Below are positions 43,750 to 50,758 of a stretch of 50,758 nucleotides of DNA, in pieces. The notes under the pieces are model-generated. The model was given only the letters and a program-made list of their open reading frames with translations. It did not search any database and was not told the origin of the DNA. Positions within the stretch are counted from its first letter, which is position 1, and each line of letters begins with the position of its first letter. The translations under genes and the position numbers were made by a program. Source of the DNA: an uncultured Alistipes sp. (GTDB lineage: Bacteria; Bacteroidota; Bacteroidia; Bacteroidales; Rikenellaceae); assembly GCA_944323075.1 (NCBI GenBank), contig CALURC010000003.1, forward strand, positions 1-50,758, read 5' to 3'.

Positions 43750-45297
43750 ATGACGGTAGAGGATGAAAAAGTTCTCGAACTTCAGCATCGAAAAGAAAAA
43801 ATCTATTTTGGAGGCGGAACAAAGGCCATAGAAAAACAAAAAGCGATGGGAAAACTCACGGCCCGTGAGCGTATCATCGCTTTGTTGGATAAAGACTCGT
43901 TCCATGAGTATGATATTTTCGTGGAACATGATGGCCGTGATTTCGGTATGCAGGACAAATCGCTCCCGGGAGATGGAGTAATTATCGGTACCGGAATGAT
44001 TTGCGGACAACCGGTTGCAATCTTTGCACAGGACTTTACGGTCGCCGGCGGTTCGCTCGGTTTCATGCACGCCCGCAAGATCACCAAAATCATGGACTAT
44101 GCACTGAATATGCGTATTCCGTTGATCGGTATCAACGACTCGGGTGGAGCCCGTATTCAAGAAGGTGTGAATGCATTGGCCGGTTACGGCGAAATATTTT
44201 TCCGGAACACACTTTCGAGCGGTGTGATTCCGCAGATCTCGGTCATTCTCGGACCGTGTGCGGGAGGTGCCGTTTACTCTCCGGCGTTGACCGATTTCGT
44301 ATTTGTAGTTGAGAACATCTCGAAGATGTTCATCACGGGTCCGGAAGTAATCAAAACCGTGCTCGGCGAGGAGATCTCGATGGAAGAGCTGGGTGGTGCA
44401 AAGGTACATAGTGAATTGACCGGAAATGCTCATTTCTACGCTACGAGTGAGGATGAATGCTTTGTTCAGATTCGTAAGCTGATCTCGATGATCCCGATGA
44501 ACAATACGACCAAGGCAGAAAAAATTGCTCCGGCGATGCCGCTTCCCGAATACGACATTACGAAGATCGTGCCGAGCGATCCGACCGTACCATATGATGT
44601 GCGCGATGTGATCAAGGCATTGGTCGATGAGAGTGAATTCCTCGAAGTAATGGAGATGTTCGCTGCGAATATCGTAATCGGATTCGGTCGTATTGCCGGA
44701 GAAACAGTCGGATTTATCGCCAACCAGCCGATGGTGATGGCCGGTGTACTCGATTGTGACTCGTCGGATAAGGCAGCCCGCTTCATCCGCTTCTGTGACT
44801 GTTTCAATATTCCGATCGTAACGCTCGAAGACCTTCCGGGTTATCTGCCGGGTGTCGATCAGGAACATGCCGGTGTGATTCGTCACGGCGCAAAAATGTT
44901 GTATGCATACAGCGAGGCCACCGTTCCGTCGATTACCGTCGTATTGCGTAAAGCCTACGGTGGTGGATACATTGCTATGGGATCGCGCCACTTGCGTGCC
45001 GACTTCGTATTTGCATGGCCGTTGGCCGAGATTGCTGTGATGGGTCCTGAAGGTGCGGCAAACATCATCTTTAAAAAAGATATTGTCAGCGCCGAGAATC
45101 CGGCTGAAATGCGGAAAATCAAGATCCAGGAGTACAAAGACAAATTTGCCAATCCGTATGTAGCGGCAGCAAAAGGATACATCGATTCGGTGATCGCCCC
45201 ATCGGAGACGAGAATGTTCATCGAGCATGCATTGAAAGTTTCGGCCCATAAGAATCGTTCGCAGCCGCAGAAAAAACACGGAAATCCTCCATTCTAA
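43750..45297 (+). CDS. mmdA: Acyl-CoA carboxylase carboxyltransferase (propionyl/methylmalonyl-CoA type)
   Basis: A 515-aa carboxyltransferase with two crotonase-like halves. The N-half has GKLTARERIIALLDKDSFHEYD, GQPVAIFAQDFTVAGGSLGFMHARKITK, GINDSGGARIQEG and GPCAGGAVYSPALTDF; the C-half has GFIANQPMVMAGVLDCDSSDKAARFIRFCD, TLEDLPGYLPGVDQEHAGVIRHGAKMLYAY and KAYGGGYIAMGSRHL. It moves carboxyl between biotin and propionyl-CoA, either in a soluble carboxylase or a sodium-pumping decarboxylase. Only a biotin carrier follows; no biotin carboxylase or membrane beta subunit is here, so the complex is incomplete locally. Confidence 0.9.
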   Translation: MTVEDEKVLELQHRKEKIYFGGGTKAIEKQKAMGKLTARERIIALLDKDSFHEYDIFVEHDGRDFGMQDKSLPGDGVIIGTGMICGQPVAIFAQDFTVAGGSLGFMHARKITKIMDYALNMRIPLIGINDSGGARIQEGVNALAGYGEIFFRNTLSSGVIPQISVILGPCAGGAVYSPALTDFVFVVENISKMFITGPEVIKTVLGEEISMEELGGAKVHSELTGNAHFYATSEDECFVQIRKLISMIPMNNTTKAEKIAPAMPLPEYDITKIVPSDPTVPYDVRDVIKALVDESEFLEVMEMFAANIVIGFGRIAGETVGFIANQPMVMAGVLDCDSSDKAARFIRFCDCFNIPIVTLEDLPGYLPGVDQEHAGVIRHGAKMLYAYSEATVPSITVVLRKAYGGGYIAMGSRHLRADFVFAWPLAEIAVMGPEGAANIIFKKDIVSAENPAEMRKIKIQEYKDKFANPYVAAAKGYIDSVIAPSETRMFIEHALKVSAHKNRSQPQKKHGNPPF

Positions 45298-45311
45298 AAT
45301 TATTTGCGGTT

Positions 45312-45635
45312 ATGGAAATGGAAAAGAAGACACATTACGATACGCTGGAAACCATGCATGGAACGTTCCAGACTACGTTGACACAAAAACATCTGGCACG
45401 TAAACCGTGGATTCCGAACAATCCGAAACACATCAAATCATCGATTCCCGGAACGATTGTTAAGATTTGCGTTGCCGAAGGACAAGAGGTAAAAGCCGGT
45501 GATCTGTTGATCGTGTATCGGGCTATGAAGATGAACAACAATATAAAGGCGGCTTTCGACGGAAAGATTAAGAAAATCGACGTGAAAGAAGGAGATAATA
45601 TTCCGAATCACGCACTGATGATCGAGATGGAGTAA
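45312..45635 (+). CDS. Biotin carboxyl carrier protein of the acyl-CoA carboxylase
   Basis: A 107-aa biotin-carrier. Residues ~40-107 form the biotinyl domain (IKSSIPGTIVKICVAEGQEVKAGDLLIVY ... ALMIEME); the biotin Lys73 sits in RAMKM, where EAMKM is usual. There is no Pro/Ala-rich linker, and the N-terminal ~38 residues lack an OadG-type membrane helix. It follows the carboxyltransferase by 14 nt and precedes a strong terminator, so it closes a two-gene operon. Confidence 0.88.
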   Translation: MEMEKKTHYDTLETMHGTFQTTLTQKHLARKPWIPNNPKHIKSSIPGTIVKICVAEGQEVKAGDLLIVYRAMKMNNNIKAAFDGKIKKIDVKEGDNIPNHALMIEME

Positions 45636-45657
45636 TAGTCGGAATGCCTATGTGTAT

Positions 45658-45699
45658 GACCGGAGGGTATATTATTTTATGCCCTCCGGTCTTTTTTTT
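45658..45699 (+). terminator. Strong intrinsic terminator of the carboxylase operon
   Basis: 10-bp GC-rich stem GACCGGAGGG (45658-45667) with 45682-45691, 14-nt loop, then eight T's. Confidence 0.95.
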
Positions 45700-45791
45700 G
45701 ATTACGGGGCTTTCTGGTGAAAAGATGACACAAATATTGTATAACGAGACTCTGGATTCAAGCGATTCTGTAGATGGATCGGATGTAAAGC

Positions 45792-45824
45792 AAAAGGGAA
45801 CCCTTTCTATTAGGATTCCCTTTC
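45792..45824 (-). terminator. Probable terminator of yajC
   Basis: Arms AAAGGGA (45793-45799) and TCCCTTT (45817-45823) with further CC/GG pairs inside; on the minus strand it is followed by TTTGCTTT. Confidence 0.6.
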
Positions 45825-45845
45825 GTTAACTTAAAGATTGTTGTT

Positions 45846-46175
45846 TTATTTGCCTTGTTGTGCCAAATCGGCAGGATCTTTCATAATCATGTTTTTGTCG
45901 ACACGAATGGAAACGTTGTTGTCAACCTCCATCAATACATAGGCATCTTTAACCTCTTTGACGGTTCCATATATTCCGCCGGCTGTAATGATTTTTTGTC
46001 CTTTTTCAAGTGCGTTGCGGAATTTAACAAGCTCTTTCTGCCGTTTTTGTTGCGGACGGATCATGAAAAAATACATCACGGCGAAAATGAGTACCATCAT
46101 GATTAGCATCATGGAACCTCCGCCGCTTTGAGCTCCGGCAGGCGCGCCGCTCTGAAGCAAAAATGTTGTCAGCAT
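45846..46175 (-). CDS. yajC: Preprotein translocase subunit YajC
   Basis: A 109-aa membrane protein that joins SecDF near the translocon. One membrane helix (MMLIMMVLIFAVMYFFMIRPQQKRQKE, ~22-45), the conserved RPQQKRQKE at its inner end, then a small cytoplasmic domain (GQKIITAGGIYGTVKEVKDAYVLMEVDNNVSIRV). Likely the last gene of the nusB-DUF1573-yajC group on this strand. Confidence 0.95.
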   Translation of the reverse strand: MLTTFLLQSGAPAGAQSGGGSMMLIMMVLIFAVMYFFMIRPQQKRQKELVKFRNALEKGQKIITAGGIYGTVKEVKDAYVLMEVDNNVSIRVDKNMIMKDPADLAQQGK

Positions 46176-46271
46176 AGTAATTTGTTATTGATTTAGTAAT
46201 ACTTCACGCAAAGTTAACGGAAATGTGGAATATAACAACTCGATCGACAAAGAAATTCAGTGTTTGCCGGT

Positions 46272-46703
46272 TTATTCGCTTGATTCGACCTCTCCTGTGA
46301 TGACCATAATGTAGGGAGCAGATGAAAGGGAAGTGCGCAGTTTGATCTGTTTGAGTTGGTATCCGGTAAATCCTTTGCTGTCGAATTCGAAGCTGAAAGT
46401 GCCGTTTTCCCCGGGTTTGATCGGCTCTCGGGTGAAATCGACTGCCGTGCAGCCACAGTTTGCCGAGGCTGAAAGAATAAGCAGCGGCTTGTCGCTTGCG
46501 TTGTGTAGGTAAAACTCTTGTCGGATGACTTCACCCTGATGGATGCGTCCAAAATTAATGGTGTCAGAGCGTACACTGTCGTATGGGCTTAAAGTCCATA
46601 CGGGACGTTCTTTGCTTGCTTTTACAGTGTCTTTTTCCTGTCGTCCGCTTATGCACGAAACGAAGAGACTGCCGAAAACTATGAGCGATATAATATGCCT
46701 CAT
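46272..46703 (-). CDS. DUF1573 lipoprotein
   Basis: A 143-aa lipoprotein: signal MRHIISLIVFGSLFVSC with Cys17 as the lipid site. The mature part is one immunoglobulin-like DUF1573 domain (INFGRIHQGEVIRQEFYLHNASDKPLLILSASANCGCTAVDFTREPIKPGENGTFSFEFDSKGFTG) with the family CGC motif. Such proteins are common cell-envelope components in Bacteroidetes; role unknown. Start moved to the ATG ending at 46703 because upstream residues only precede the signal. Confidence 0.85.
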   Translation of the reverse strand: MRHIISLIVFGSLFVSCISGRQEKDTVKASKERPVWTLSPYDSVRSDTINFGRIHQGEVIRQEFYLHNASDKPLLILSASANCGCTAVDFTREPIKPGENGTFSFEFDSKGFTGYQLKQIKLRTSLSSAPYIMVITGEVESSE

Positions 46704-46768
46704 GTGGCGGAAATTATGGTTCGGCTTGTTGGTCTGCAAGAATGATGCCCGTGAATCAGTCGATCCCT

Positions 46769-47713
46769 CTATTTATCGAGCAGCCCACGACCGCTTTTTT
46801 GAATACGGTTTTCGGCGGTCAGAGTCTCGACAATTTTATCCAATACACCGTTGATAAATGTACTACTACCCGGTGTACTGTAATACTTGGCTATCTCGAT
46901 AAATTCGTCGAGCGTTACTTTGACCGGAATCGACGGAAAATCTACCAGCTCGGACATTGCTGTTGCCATAATTACATTGTCCATAAATGCAATACGGTCG
47001 ACCTCCCAGTTGCTGGTGTATTTGCCGATGTATTCGATGTGCTCTTTGAAATGAACAAGCGTATAGCGGAACAATTCACGTGCATAAGCAAGGTCGTCTT
47101 CATTTTTGTATTGAGGCAACAGCTCAATGTGATCGTGCTCGTTTTTCAGGTTGTCGAGGGTCCGGAGAACCATGATGCCTGCAAAATCCGTATCGTCGTT
47201 CCAAAGGATGGATTGTTCTTCGAGTACCTCTTCGGTCATTGTGTCATCACAGACGATCTGACTGTAAAATTTACCCACGACATCGACCTCTTCCTTGAAT
47301 GAAGGGGTGCTGCTGTTCATGTATGCAGTGTAGAAGTCGCTCTCGATCAGAGCCAGATATAAATGTTTGATTAACTCGGGATAGTTACTCCAGCCTAGTT
47401 TTTTGCGTTCCAGAAAATCGACGAGCTCTTCGTTATCGCGGATCATGGCGATAACCGGATTGTCGATGAAGCGGGTGTTGGGATTCAGTTCTTCCGGGGT
47501 CGGGAGTTTCTTTTTTCGACCCAATTCGATTCTTTTTTCGGCATATTGTGCTACATCGACGATCAACCACAGCATCTGGTGGTACAGCTCGTATGTTTTG
47601 TCGATGCTGAACAGCAGATTTTTTTCAGAAACGATCAGAGAATCGGACTCTGATTTGAAATGTGCGTATAATGCCTTTACTACCTTAATTCTTAATAATC
47701 TTCTGCTTAACAT
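46769..47713 (-). CDS. nusB: Transcription antitermination factor NusB, long Bacteroidetes form
   Basis: A 314-aa NusB, over twice the E. coli length (139 aa). N-terminus MLSRRLLRIKVVKALYAHFKS is the RNA-binding-type start. The middle carries a helical insertion (WLIVDVAQYAEKRIELGRKKKLPTPEELNPNTRF), and the classic NusB half is C-terminal (NWEVDRIAFMDNVIMATAMSELVDFPSIPVKVTLDEFIEIAKYYSTPGSSTFINGVLDKIV). It binds boxA with NusE during rRNA transcription. Start chosen after the -7 box at 47738-47745, which excludes the longer frame. Confidence 0.92.
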   Translation of the reverse strand: MLSRRLLRIKVVKALYAHFKSESDSLIVSEKNLLFSIDKTYELYHQMLWLIVDVAQYAEKRIELGRKKKLPTPEELNPNTRFIDNPVIAMIRDNEELVDFLERKKLGWSNYPELIKHLYLALIESDFYTAYMNSSTPSFKEEVDVVGKFYSQIVCDDTMTEEVLEEQSILWNDDTDFAGIMVLRTLDNLKNEHDHIELLPQYKNEDDLAYARELFRYTLVHFKEHIEYIGKYTSNWEVDRIAFMDNVIMATAMSELVDFPSIPVKVTLDEFIEIAKYYSTPGSSTFINGVLDKIVETLTAENRIQKSGRGLLDK

Positions 47714-47737
47714 CTCTTTGTGAACTGTTTCGGGACG

Positions 47738-47745
47738 CAAAACTA
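47738..47745 (-). promoter_or_regulatory. -7 box of nusB
   Basis: Perfect TAGTTTTG on the minus strand; overlaps the earlier in-frame start, so supports the start ending at 47713. Confidence 0.5.
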
Positions 47746-47786
47746 CTCAATTTTTAGTGAAACGAAAAGAAACACGCTGAATTTTT

Positions 47787-47794
47787 TACCTTTG
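47787..47794 (+). promoter_or_regulatory. -7 box of the flavoprotein gene
   Basis: Perfect TACCTTTG 18 nt before the ATG at 47812; no TTG at the expected distance. Back to back with the nusB promoter. Confidence 0.5.
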
Positions 47795-47811
47795 TATGAA
47801 ATTTTACGGAG

Positions 47812-49059
47812 ATGAGACGTTTCGATGCAATCGTAATTGGCGGCGGTGCCGCGGGAGTGATGGCTGCCGGTGTTGCGGCTGGAGCAGGGTATAGCGTCTT
47901 GTTGTGTGAGAAGATGGAGAAGCCGCAGCGTAAAGTACGCATTACCGGCAAAGGTCGCTGTAATCTGACCAACATGCGTTCCGGTACGGAATTCTTAAAC
48001 CACGTTCACGAATCTCCTGAGTTTGTTGCAGCGGCATTGCGCTCCTTTTCCAATAAAGATGCTTATGCCTTTTTTGAACGGATCGGTGTCCCATTGGCCG
48101 TTGAACGGGGTGATCGGGTTTTTCCTGTGAGCGGAAAGGCATGGGATGTAGCTGAAGCGCATATCCGCTGGTGTCGGGATCGGGGTGCTGTGATCGAATG
48201 CGGTGTTAGGGTAGTGGAGATTTGTGCCGAGCACGGTCATGTTACGGGTGTCGTCGTCGAAAATAGGCGAGGGGAGTCGGAACGGATCATTGCGGCACGG
48301 GTTATTTTGGCGACAGGAGGTGTGTCATATCCTGCAACAGGTTCTACGGGTGATGGTTATATGTTGGCTCACCGTCTTGGGCATACGATCGTGGAGGTCC
48401 GTCCTTCGTTGACTCCACTGGTGACGAATATGTCCGGAGTGCGGGCATTGAAAGGGTTGTCGTTGCGGAATATTGCCGCGTCATTGCGTGTCGATGGTAA
48501 GATCGTTTCTCGTGAATTTGGGGAGATGGAGTTCACGCCTTATGTCGCCGGACCTATTATCTTGCGTATGAGTCGAATTGCGGTGGATGCCCTCATCGAT
48601 GAAAGACGGGTCGACATTGTGATCGATCTGAAACCGGCTCTCTCCGAAAAACAGCTGCAGAATCGTCTTGTCCGGGAGTGGAATGCTTTAGGTCGAAATG
48701 TCGATAGAAAGAGTTTGTTGCGAAAACTGTTACCGGCTCAGTTATTGCCGGTATTTGAGTCGCGATTGCCGGTTCGGTCCGACCGGAGATTCTTGTGTGA
48801 TGAACAAGAGTGCAGCCAAATTATCCGTCTGCTGAAAGAGTTCGTATTGCCTATAGACGATTACCGTCCGTTTGAAGAGGCGATCGTTACGGCAGGTGGA
48901 ATCTCGACTGATGAGATAGATCCGCTTACGATGCAGTCCCGATGTGTAGGCGGATTGTATTTTGCGGGTGAAGTGATCGATATAGATGCAGATACGGGAG
49001 GATATAATTTGCAGCTGGCTTATTCGACCGGATATCTGGCCGGAACTCTGAAAGTTTGA
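47812..49059 (+). CDS. HI0933/YhiN-type FAD-dependent oxidoreductase
   Basis: A 415-aa flavoprotein. FAD-binding IVIGGGAAGVMAAGVAAGAGYSVLLCEKMEKPQRKVRITGKGRCNLTN at the N-terminus is the HI0933 family signature, with ILATGGVSYPATGSTGDGYMLAHRLGH in the middle and the closing GGLYFAGEVIDIDADTGGYNLQLAYSTGYLAG. Related to BaiN-type bile-acid enzymes by family, but the physiological reaction of most members is unknown. The next gene begins 3 nt after its stop. Confidence 0.9.
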   Translation: MRRFDAIVIGGGAAGVMAAGVAAGAGYSVLLCEKMEKPQRKVRITGKGRCNLTNMRSGTEFLNHVHESPEFVAAALRSFSNKDAYAFFERIGVPLAVERGDRVFPVSGKAWDVAEAHIRWCRDRGAVIECGVRVVEICAEHGHVTGVVVENRRGESERIIAARVILATGGVSYPATGSTGDGYMLAHRLGHTIVEVRPSLTPLVTNMSGVRALKGLSLRNIAASLRVDGKIVSREFGEMEFTPYVAGPIILRMSRIAVDALIDERRVDIVIDLKPALSEKQLQNRLVREWNALGRNVDRKSLLRKLLPAQLLPVFESRLPVRSDRRFLCDEQECSQIIRLLKEFVLPIDDYRPFEEAIVTAGGISTDEIDPLTMQSRCVGGLYFAGEVIDIDADTGGYNLQLAYSTGYLAGTLKV

Positions 49060-49061
49060 TT

Positions 49062-49595
49062 ATGAAAGTCGTAGGTAAAATCAGGCAACGTTTGTTTCGT
49101 GGCTATTTCCGTTTAAGGTCCAATATCCATGTGCACCATTGGCGTGGACATGGGATTCATTCGCCATTCATGTACAGCATTGTTCGGAATGTTTTTATGA
49201 AAAGCCGCATCGTCGGAGCCGATAAGCATCTTTATGATATTTTGCGTCATAACGGAATCGAACAGAAACAAGCTGTCAAGATTCAGAACCTGTATACTCA
49301 TTGCCGCATGAAGGGCTTTTTGACAATAGCTTCAGGAGAGAGATTGGAACATATTGCACCGGATCAGTTATGTATTCTTTTGCCCGGGGTGTCGTTGGAA
49401 ACGATAGCAACGATTGCCCGTCAGGTATCAGAAAGCCATGCAACGCTAATTCTGCTTTCGCCTCATCGCAATGCTCGCTGTTGGCGTTTTGCACAACAAA
49501 TTTGGCGACATTACCCTTGCGTCAGTGTTGACCGTCGGGTGATGGTGCTCTATTTTTTCAGTTCGAAATTTCAACCACAACATTACCGAATCTAA
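49062..49595 (+). CDS. Shortened methyltransferase-like protein
   Basis: A 177-aa protein. The N-terminus (RLRSNIHVHHWRGHGIHSPFMYSIVRNVF) matches the HSVHSPF entry of a Bacteroidetes class I O-methyltransferase-like family, and the end (CWRFAQQIWRHYPCVSVDRRVMVLYFFSSKFQPQHYRI) matches that family's C-terminus, but the SAM-binding glycine strand between them is not recognisable and the length is below the ~230-250 aa I expect. The frame is intact. It may be an inactive or repurposed relative. TTG 49056 is an alternative start overlapping the previous gene. Confidence 0.6.
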   Translation: MKVVGKIRQRLFRGYFRLRSNIHVHHWRGHGIHSPFMYSIVRNVFMKSRIVGADKHLYDILRHNGIEQKQAVKIQNLYTHCRMKGFLTIASGERLEHIAPDQLCILLPGVSLETIATIARQVSESHATLILLSPHRNARCWRFAQQIWRHYPCVSVDRRVMVLYFFSSKFQPQHYRI

Positions 49596-49606
49596 ATCGT
49601 ACGGAG

Positions 49607-50164
49607 ATGAAAGTTTATACGAAAACCGGAGATCGGGGTACCACGTCGTTGATCGGCGGCGAACGGGTAGCAAAAACACACCCCCGGATCGAGGCATACG
49701 GAACGATCGATGAATTGATGGCTTTTACAGCGCTCTTGAAAGATAGTTTACCTCAGACAGACCAGTCAGTCCCGTATCGAGAGGCTCTGATTGCCATATT
49801 GGATCACCTGATGCGTATTGCCTCGCATTTGGCAGCAGAGAGTGATTCGGTGAAATATCTGCCCGTTTTTGATAAACACGCTGTTGAGTTTCTTGAAAAA
49901 GAGATTGATCAGATGCAGGCATCGTTGCCTGAAATTCGGTATTTTACCTTGCCTGGTGGAGATACTGTGGTTTCGTTATGTCATGTATGTAGAACTATAT
50001 GTCGGAGAAGCGAACGAAGAATCTGTGCGCTGACAGAACAATATGCTGTAAATGAGAGTGTAACGGAGTATGTGAACCGACTTTCTGATTATTTTTATGT
50101 GTTGGGCAGGAAATTGTCGCAAGAATTTCATGTAAAAGAGGTTCTGTGGCAGTACAATGAATAA
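49607..50164 (+). CDS. ATP:cob(I)alamin adenosyltransferase, PduO type
   Basis: A 185-aa enzyme that attaches the 5'-deoxyadenosyl group to cob(I)alamin, giving coenzyme B12. Signature VYTKTGDRGTTSLIGGERVAKTHPRIEAYGTIDEL at the N-terminus (ATP site), and VVSLCHVCRTICRRSERRICAL with the conserved Arg cluster near 130-145. It starts 11 nt after the previous gene. Coenzyme B12 would serve methylmalonyl-CoA mutase, fitting the propionate-type carboxylase at 43750. Confidence 0.92.
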   Translation: MKVYTKTGDRGTTSLIGGERVAKTHPRIEAYGTIDELMAFTALLKDSLPQTDQSVPYREALIAILDHLMRIASHLAAESDSVKYLPVFDKHAVEFLEKEIDQMQASLPEIRYFTLPGGDTVVSLCHVCRTICRRSERRICALTEQYAVNESVTEYVNRLSDYFYVLGRKLSQEFHVKEVLWQYNE

Positions 50165-50173
50165 AAAAATTTT

Positions 50174-50181
50174 TATTTTTG
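50174..50181 (+). promoter_or_regulatory. -7 box of the DUF2795 gene
   Basis: Perfect TATTTTTG 35 nt before the ATG; no TTG at 19-21 nt upstream. Confidence 0.5.
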
Positions 50182-50216
50182 CACACTAAAATAGAACTAA
50201 ACTAAACTTTACTGTT

Positions 50217-50438
50217 ATGTACTGGACATTGGAATTGGCGTCGAAGTTGGAAGATGCGCCTTGGCCTGCGACAAAGGAAGAGTTGATTGATTATGCGGTT
50301 CGTTCGGGAGCACCATTGGAGGTGATTGAAAATCTGAATGAGATCGAGGATGAAGGAGATATTTACGAGAGCATAGAGGATATTTGGCCCGACTACCCGA
50401 GCAAAGACGACTTTTTCTTCAACGAGGAAGAATATTAA
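50217..50438 (+). CDS. Small acidic DUF2795 protein
   Basis: A 73-aa soluble acidic protein (WTLELASKLEDAPWPATKEELIDYAVRSGAPLEVIENLNEIED...), matching the DUF2795 pattern of WPATKxELIxYA followed by a hydrophobic helix. Widely kept in Bacteroidetes, function unknown. The tail is rich in Asp, Glu and aromatic residues. Single-gene unit. Confidence 0.85.
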   Translation: MYWTLELASKLEDAPWPATKEELIDYAVRSGAPLEVIENLNEIEDEGDIYESIEDIWPDYPSKDDFFFNEEEY

Positions 50439-50465
50439 TGCGTTTTTAAGCGCAGAATAATCGTT

Positions 50466-50500
50466 AAATCCCTGTTAATCAGATAGATTAGCGGGGGTTT
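50466..50500 (+). terminator. Terminator-like hairpin after the DUF2795 gene
   Basis: 15-bp stem with G-T wobbles (50466-50480 with 50486-50500), 5-nt loop AGATA, then AATTTATTT. The T-run is imperfect. Confidence 0.6.
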
Positions 50501-50502
50501 AA

Positions 50503-50597
50503 TTTATTTGGACAACAACGTTTGACCGCCTCAGATGGCGCGGTTTGTTTGGACAAAATACAATTTTTGGAGGAGAAATCGGGATTTGTTTGGACAA
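50503..50597. repeat. Three phased copies of TTTRTTTGGACAA
   Basis: 13-bp motif copies at 50503-50515, 50544-50556 and 50585-50597, each exactly 41 bp from the last (about four helical turns). Copies 2 and 3 are identical over 16 bp (through AAT); the DNA between copies is unrelated. They sit directly upstream of a recombinase gene and are likely protein-binding sites. Confidence 0.85.
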
Positions 50598-50667
50598 AAT
50601 TCATTACCTTTACAGAGGTTTGTGAGTATTGACGCAAGCTGTATTTCCAATTCAAATATCCTCCACT

Positions 50668-50758
50668 ATGGGAAGACCTAAACGACTATATCCATTGGGA
50701 CGCTACCGCCTGCATGTCAGGGGTGAGATTGATCCTGCCAAACAGTATCTTGTCCAGC
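50668..50758 (+). CDS. Probable tyrosine recombinase/integrase, N-terminus only
   Basis: Thirty codons before the window ends: MGRPKRLYPLGRYRLHVRG followed by EIDPAKQYLVQ. The basic start and the strand-like stretch resemble the arm-type DNA-binding domain at the N-terminus of Bacteroidetes site-specific integrases. Catalytic residues lie beyond the edge, so the call rests on resemblance and on the phased repeats upstream. A near-consensus -7 box TACCTTTA is at 50605-50612. Confidence 0.6.
   Translation, partial: MGRPKRLYPLGRYRLHVRGEIDPAKQYLVQ

Noticed and set aside
43729-45279. 516-codon open frame antisense to the whole carboxyltransferase gene
   Set aside because: Mirror of a strongly coding gene; the translation has no recognisable domain and is rich in His, Arg and Cys, as expected of a shadow frame.
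45644-45829. 61-codon frame after the biotin carrier gene
   Set aside because: It runs through a strong terminator and into another hairpin, so it cannot be a real gene.
1-50758. CRISPR array, rRNA operon, or restriction/defence island
   Set aside because: No regularly spaced repeat-spacer units, no rRNA sequence and no recognised defence or nuclease genes were seen; the only phased repeat has three copies at the right edge.

Overview
The window looks like a Bacteroidales chromosome, probably Alistipes/Rikenellaceae or a close relative (genus is inference). Evidence: many starts are preceded by the Bacteroidetes sigma-ABfr -7 box TAnnTTTG, in the best cases with TTG 19-21 nt upstream; Shine-Dalgarno sequences are weak; several genes belong to Bacteroidetes-typical families (GSCFA, DUF2851, DUF5606, DUF3575, long NusB, ~1100-aa SecA, fused aspartokinase-homoserine dehydrogenase, GH106).

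Left end (1-3.7 kb): two tRNA genes on the minus strand (one cut by the window edge, one tRNA-Tyr) diverge from a three-gene operon, hddA-hddC-gmhB, for GDP-D-glycero-alpha-D-manno-heptose, followed by a small exported beta-barrel-like protein. 3.8-8.9 kb: two divergent exported glycoside hydrolases (GH106-like lipoprotein, GH43-like with discoidin and fibronectin domains). 9.1-16.5 kb: a nucleoside-diphosphate-sugar-epimerase-like protein fused to a lipocalin, a CvfB-like RNA-binding protein, a lytic transglycosylase lipoprotein, uvrA and an SDR oxidoreductase; a gene-free 400-bp gap after uvrA holds a possible small RNA.

16.7-23.3 kb, minus strand: POT peptide transporter, PhnP-like metallo-hydrolase, a B12-binding-type radical SAM protein with unusual cysteine spacing, and a parallel beta-helix protein, in compact order. 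23.4-27.4 kb: glycogen branching enzyme, a GH5-like lipoprotein with a dyad over its promoter, and a DUF5606 protein. 27.7-34.0 kb: threonine operon thrA - lipoprotein hydrolase - phosphoglycerate-mutase-like enzyme (probable homoserine kinase) - thrC.

34.1-42.7 kb, minus strand: secA, a DUF2851 protein, a DUF59 Fe-S assembly protein, sufE, a PafA-like phosphatase, a zinc-ribbon membrane protein and a GSCFA protein. 42.7-45.7 kb, plus: ispE and a biotin-dependent carboxylase pair (carboxyltransferase + biotin carrier). 45.8-47.7 kb, minus: yajC, a DUF1573 lipoprotein, nusB. 47.8-50.4 kb, plus: HI0933-type flavoprotein, a shrunken methyltransferase-like protein, cobalamin adenosyltransferase and a small DUF2795 protein.

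The right edge appears to enter a mobile element: the first 30 codons of a probable tyrosine recombinase are preceded by three copies of a 13-bp motif spaced exactly 41 bp apart. Most of the window is ordinary core genome. The best candidates for something undescribed are the phased repeats at the integrase, the radical SAM/metallo-hydrolase/transporter group, the epimerase-lipocalin fusion, the hydrolase inside the threonine operon and the orphan transcript signals after uvrA.
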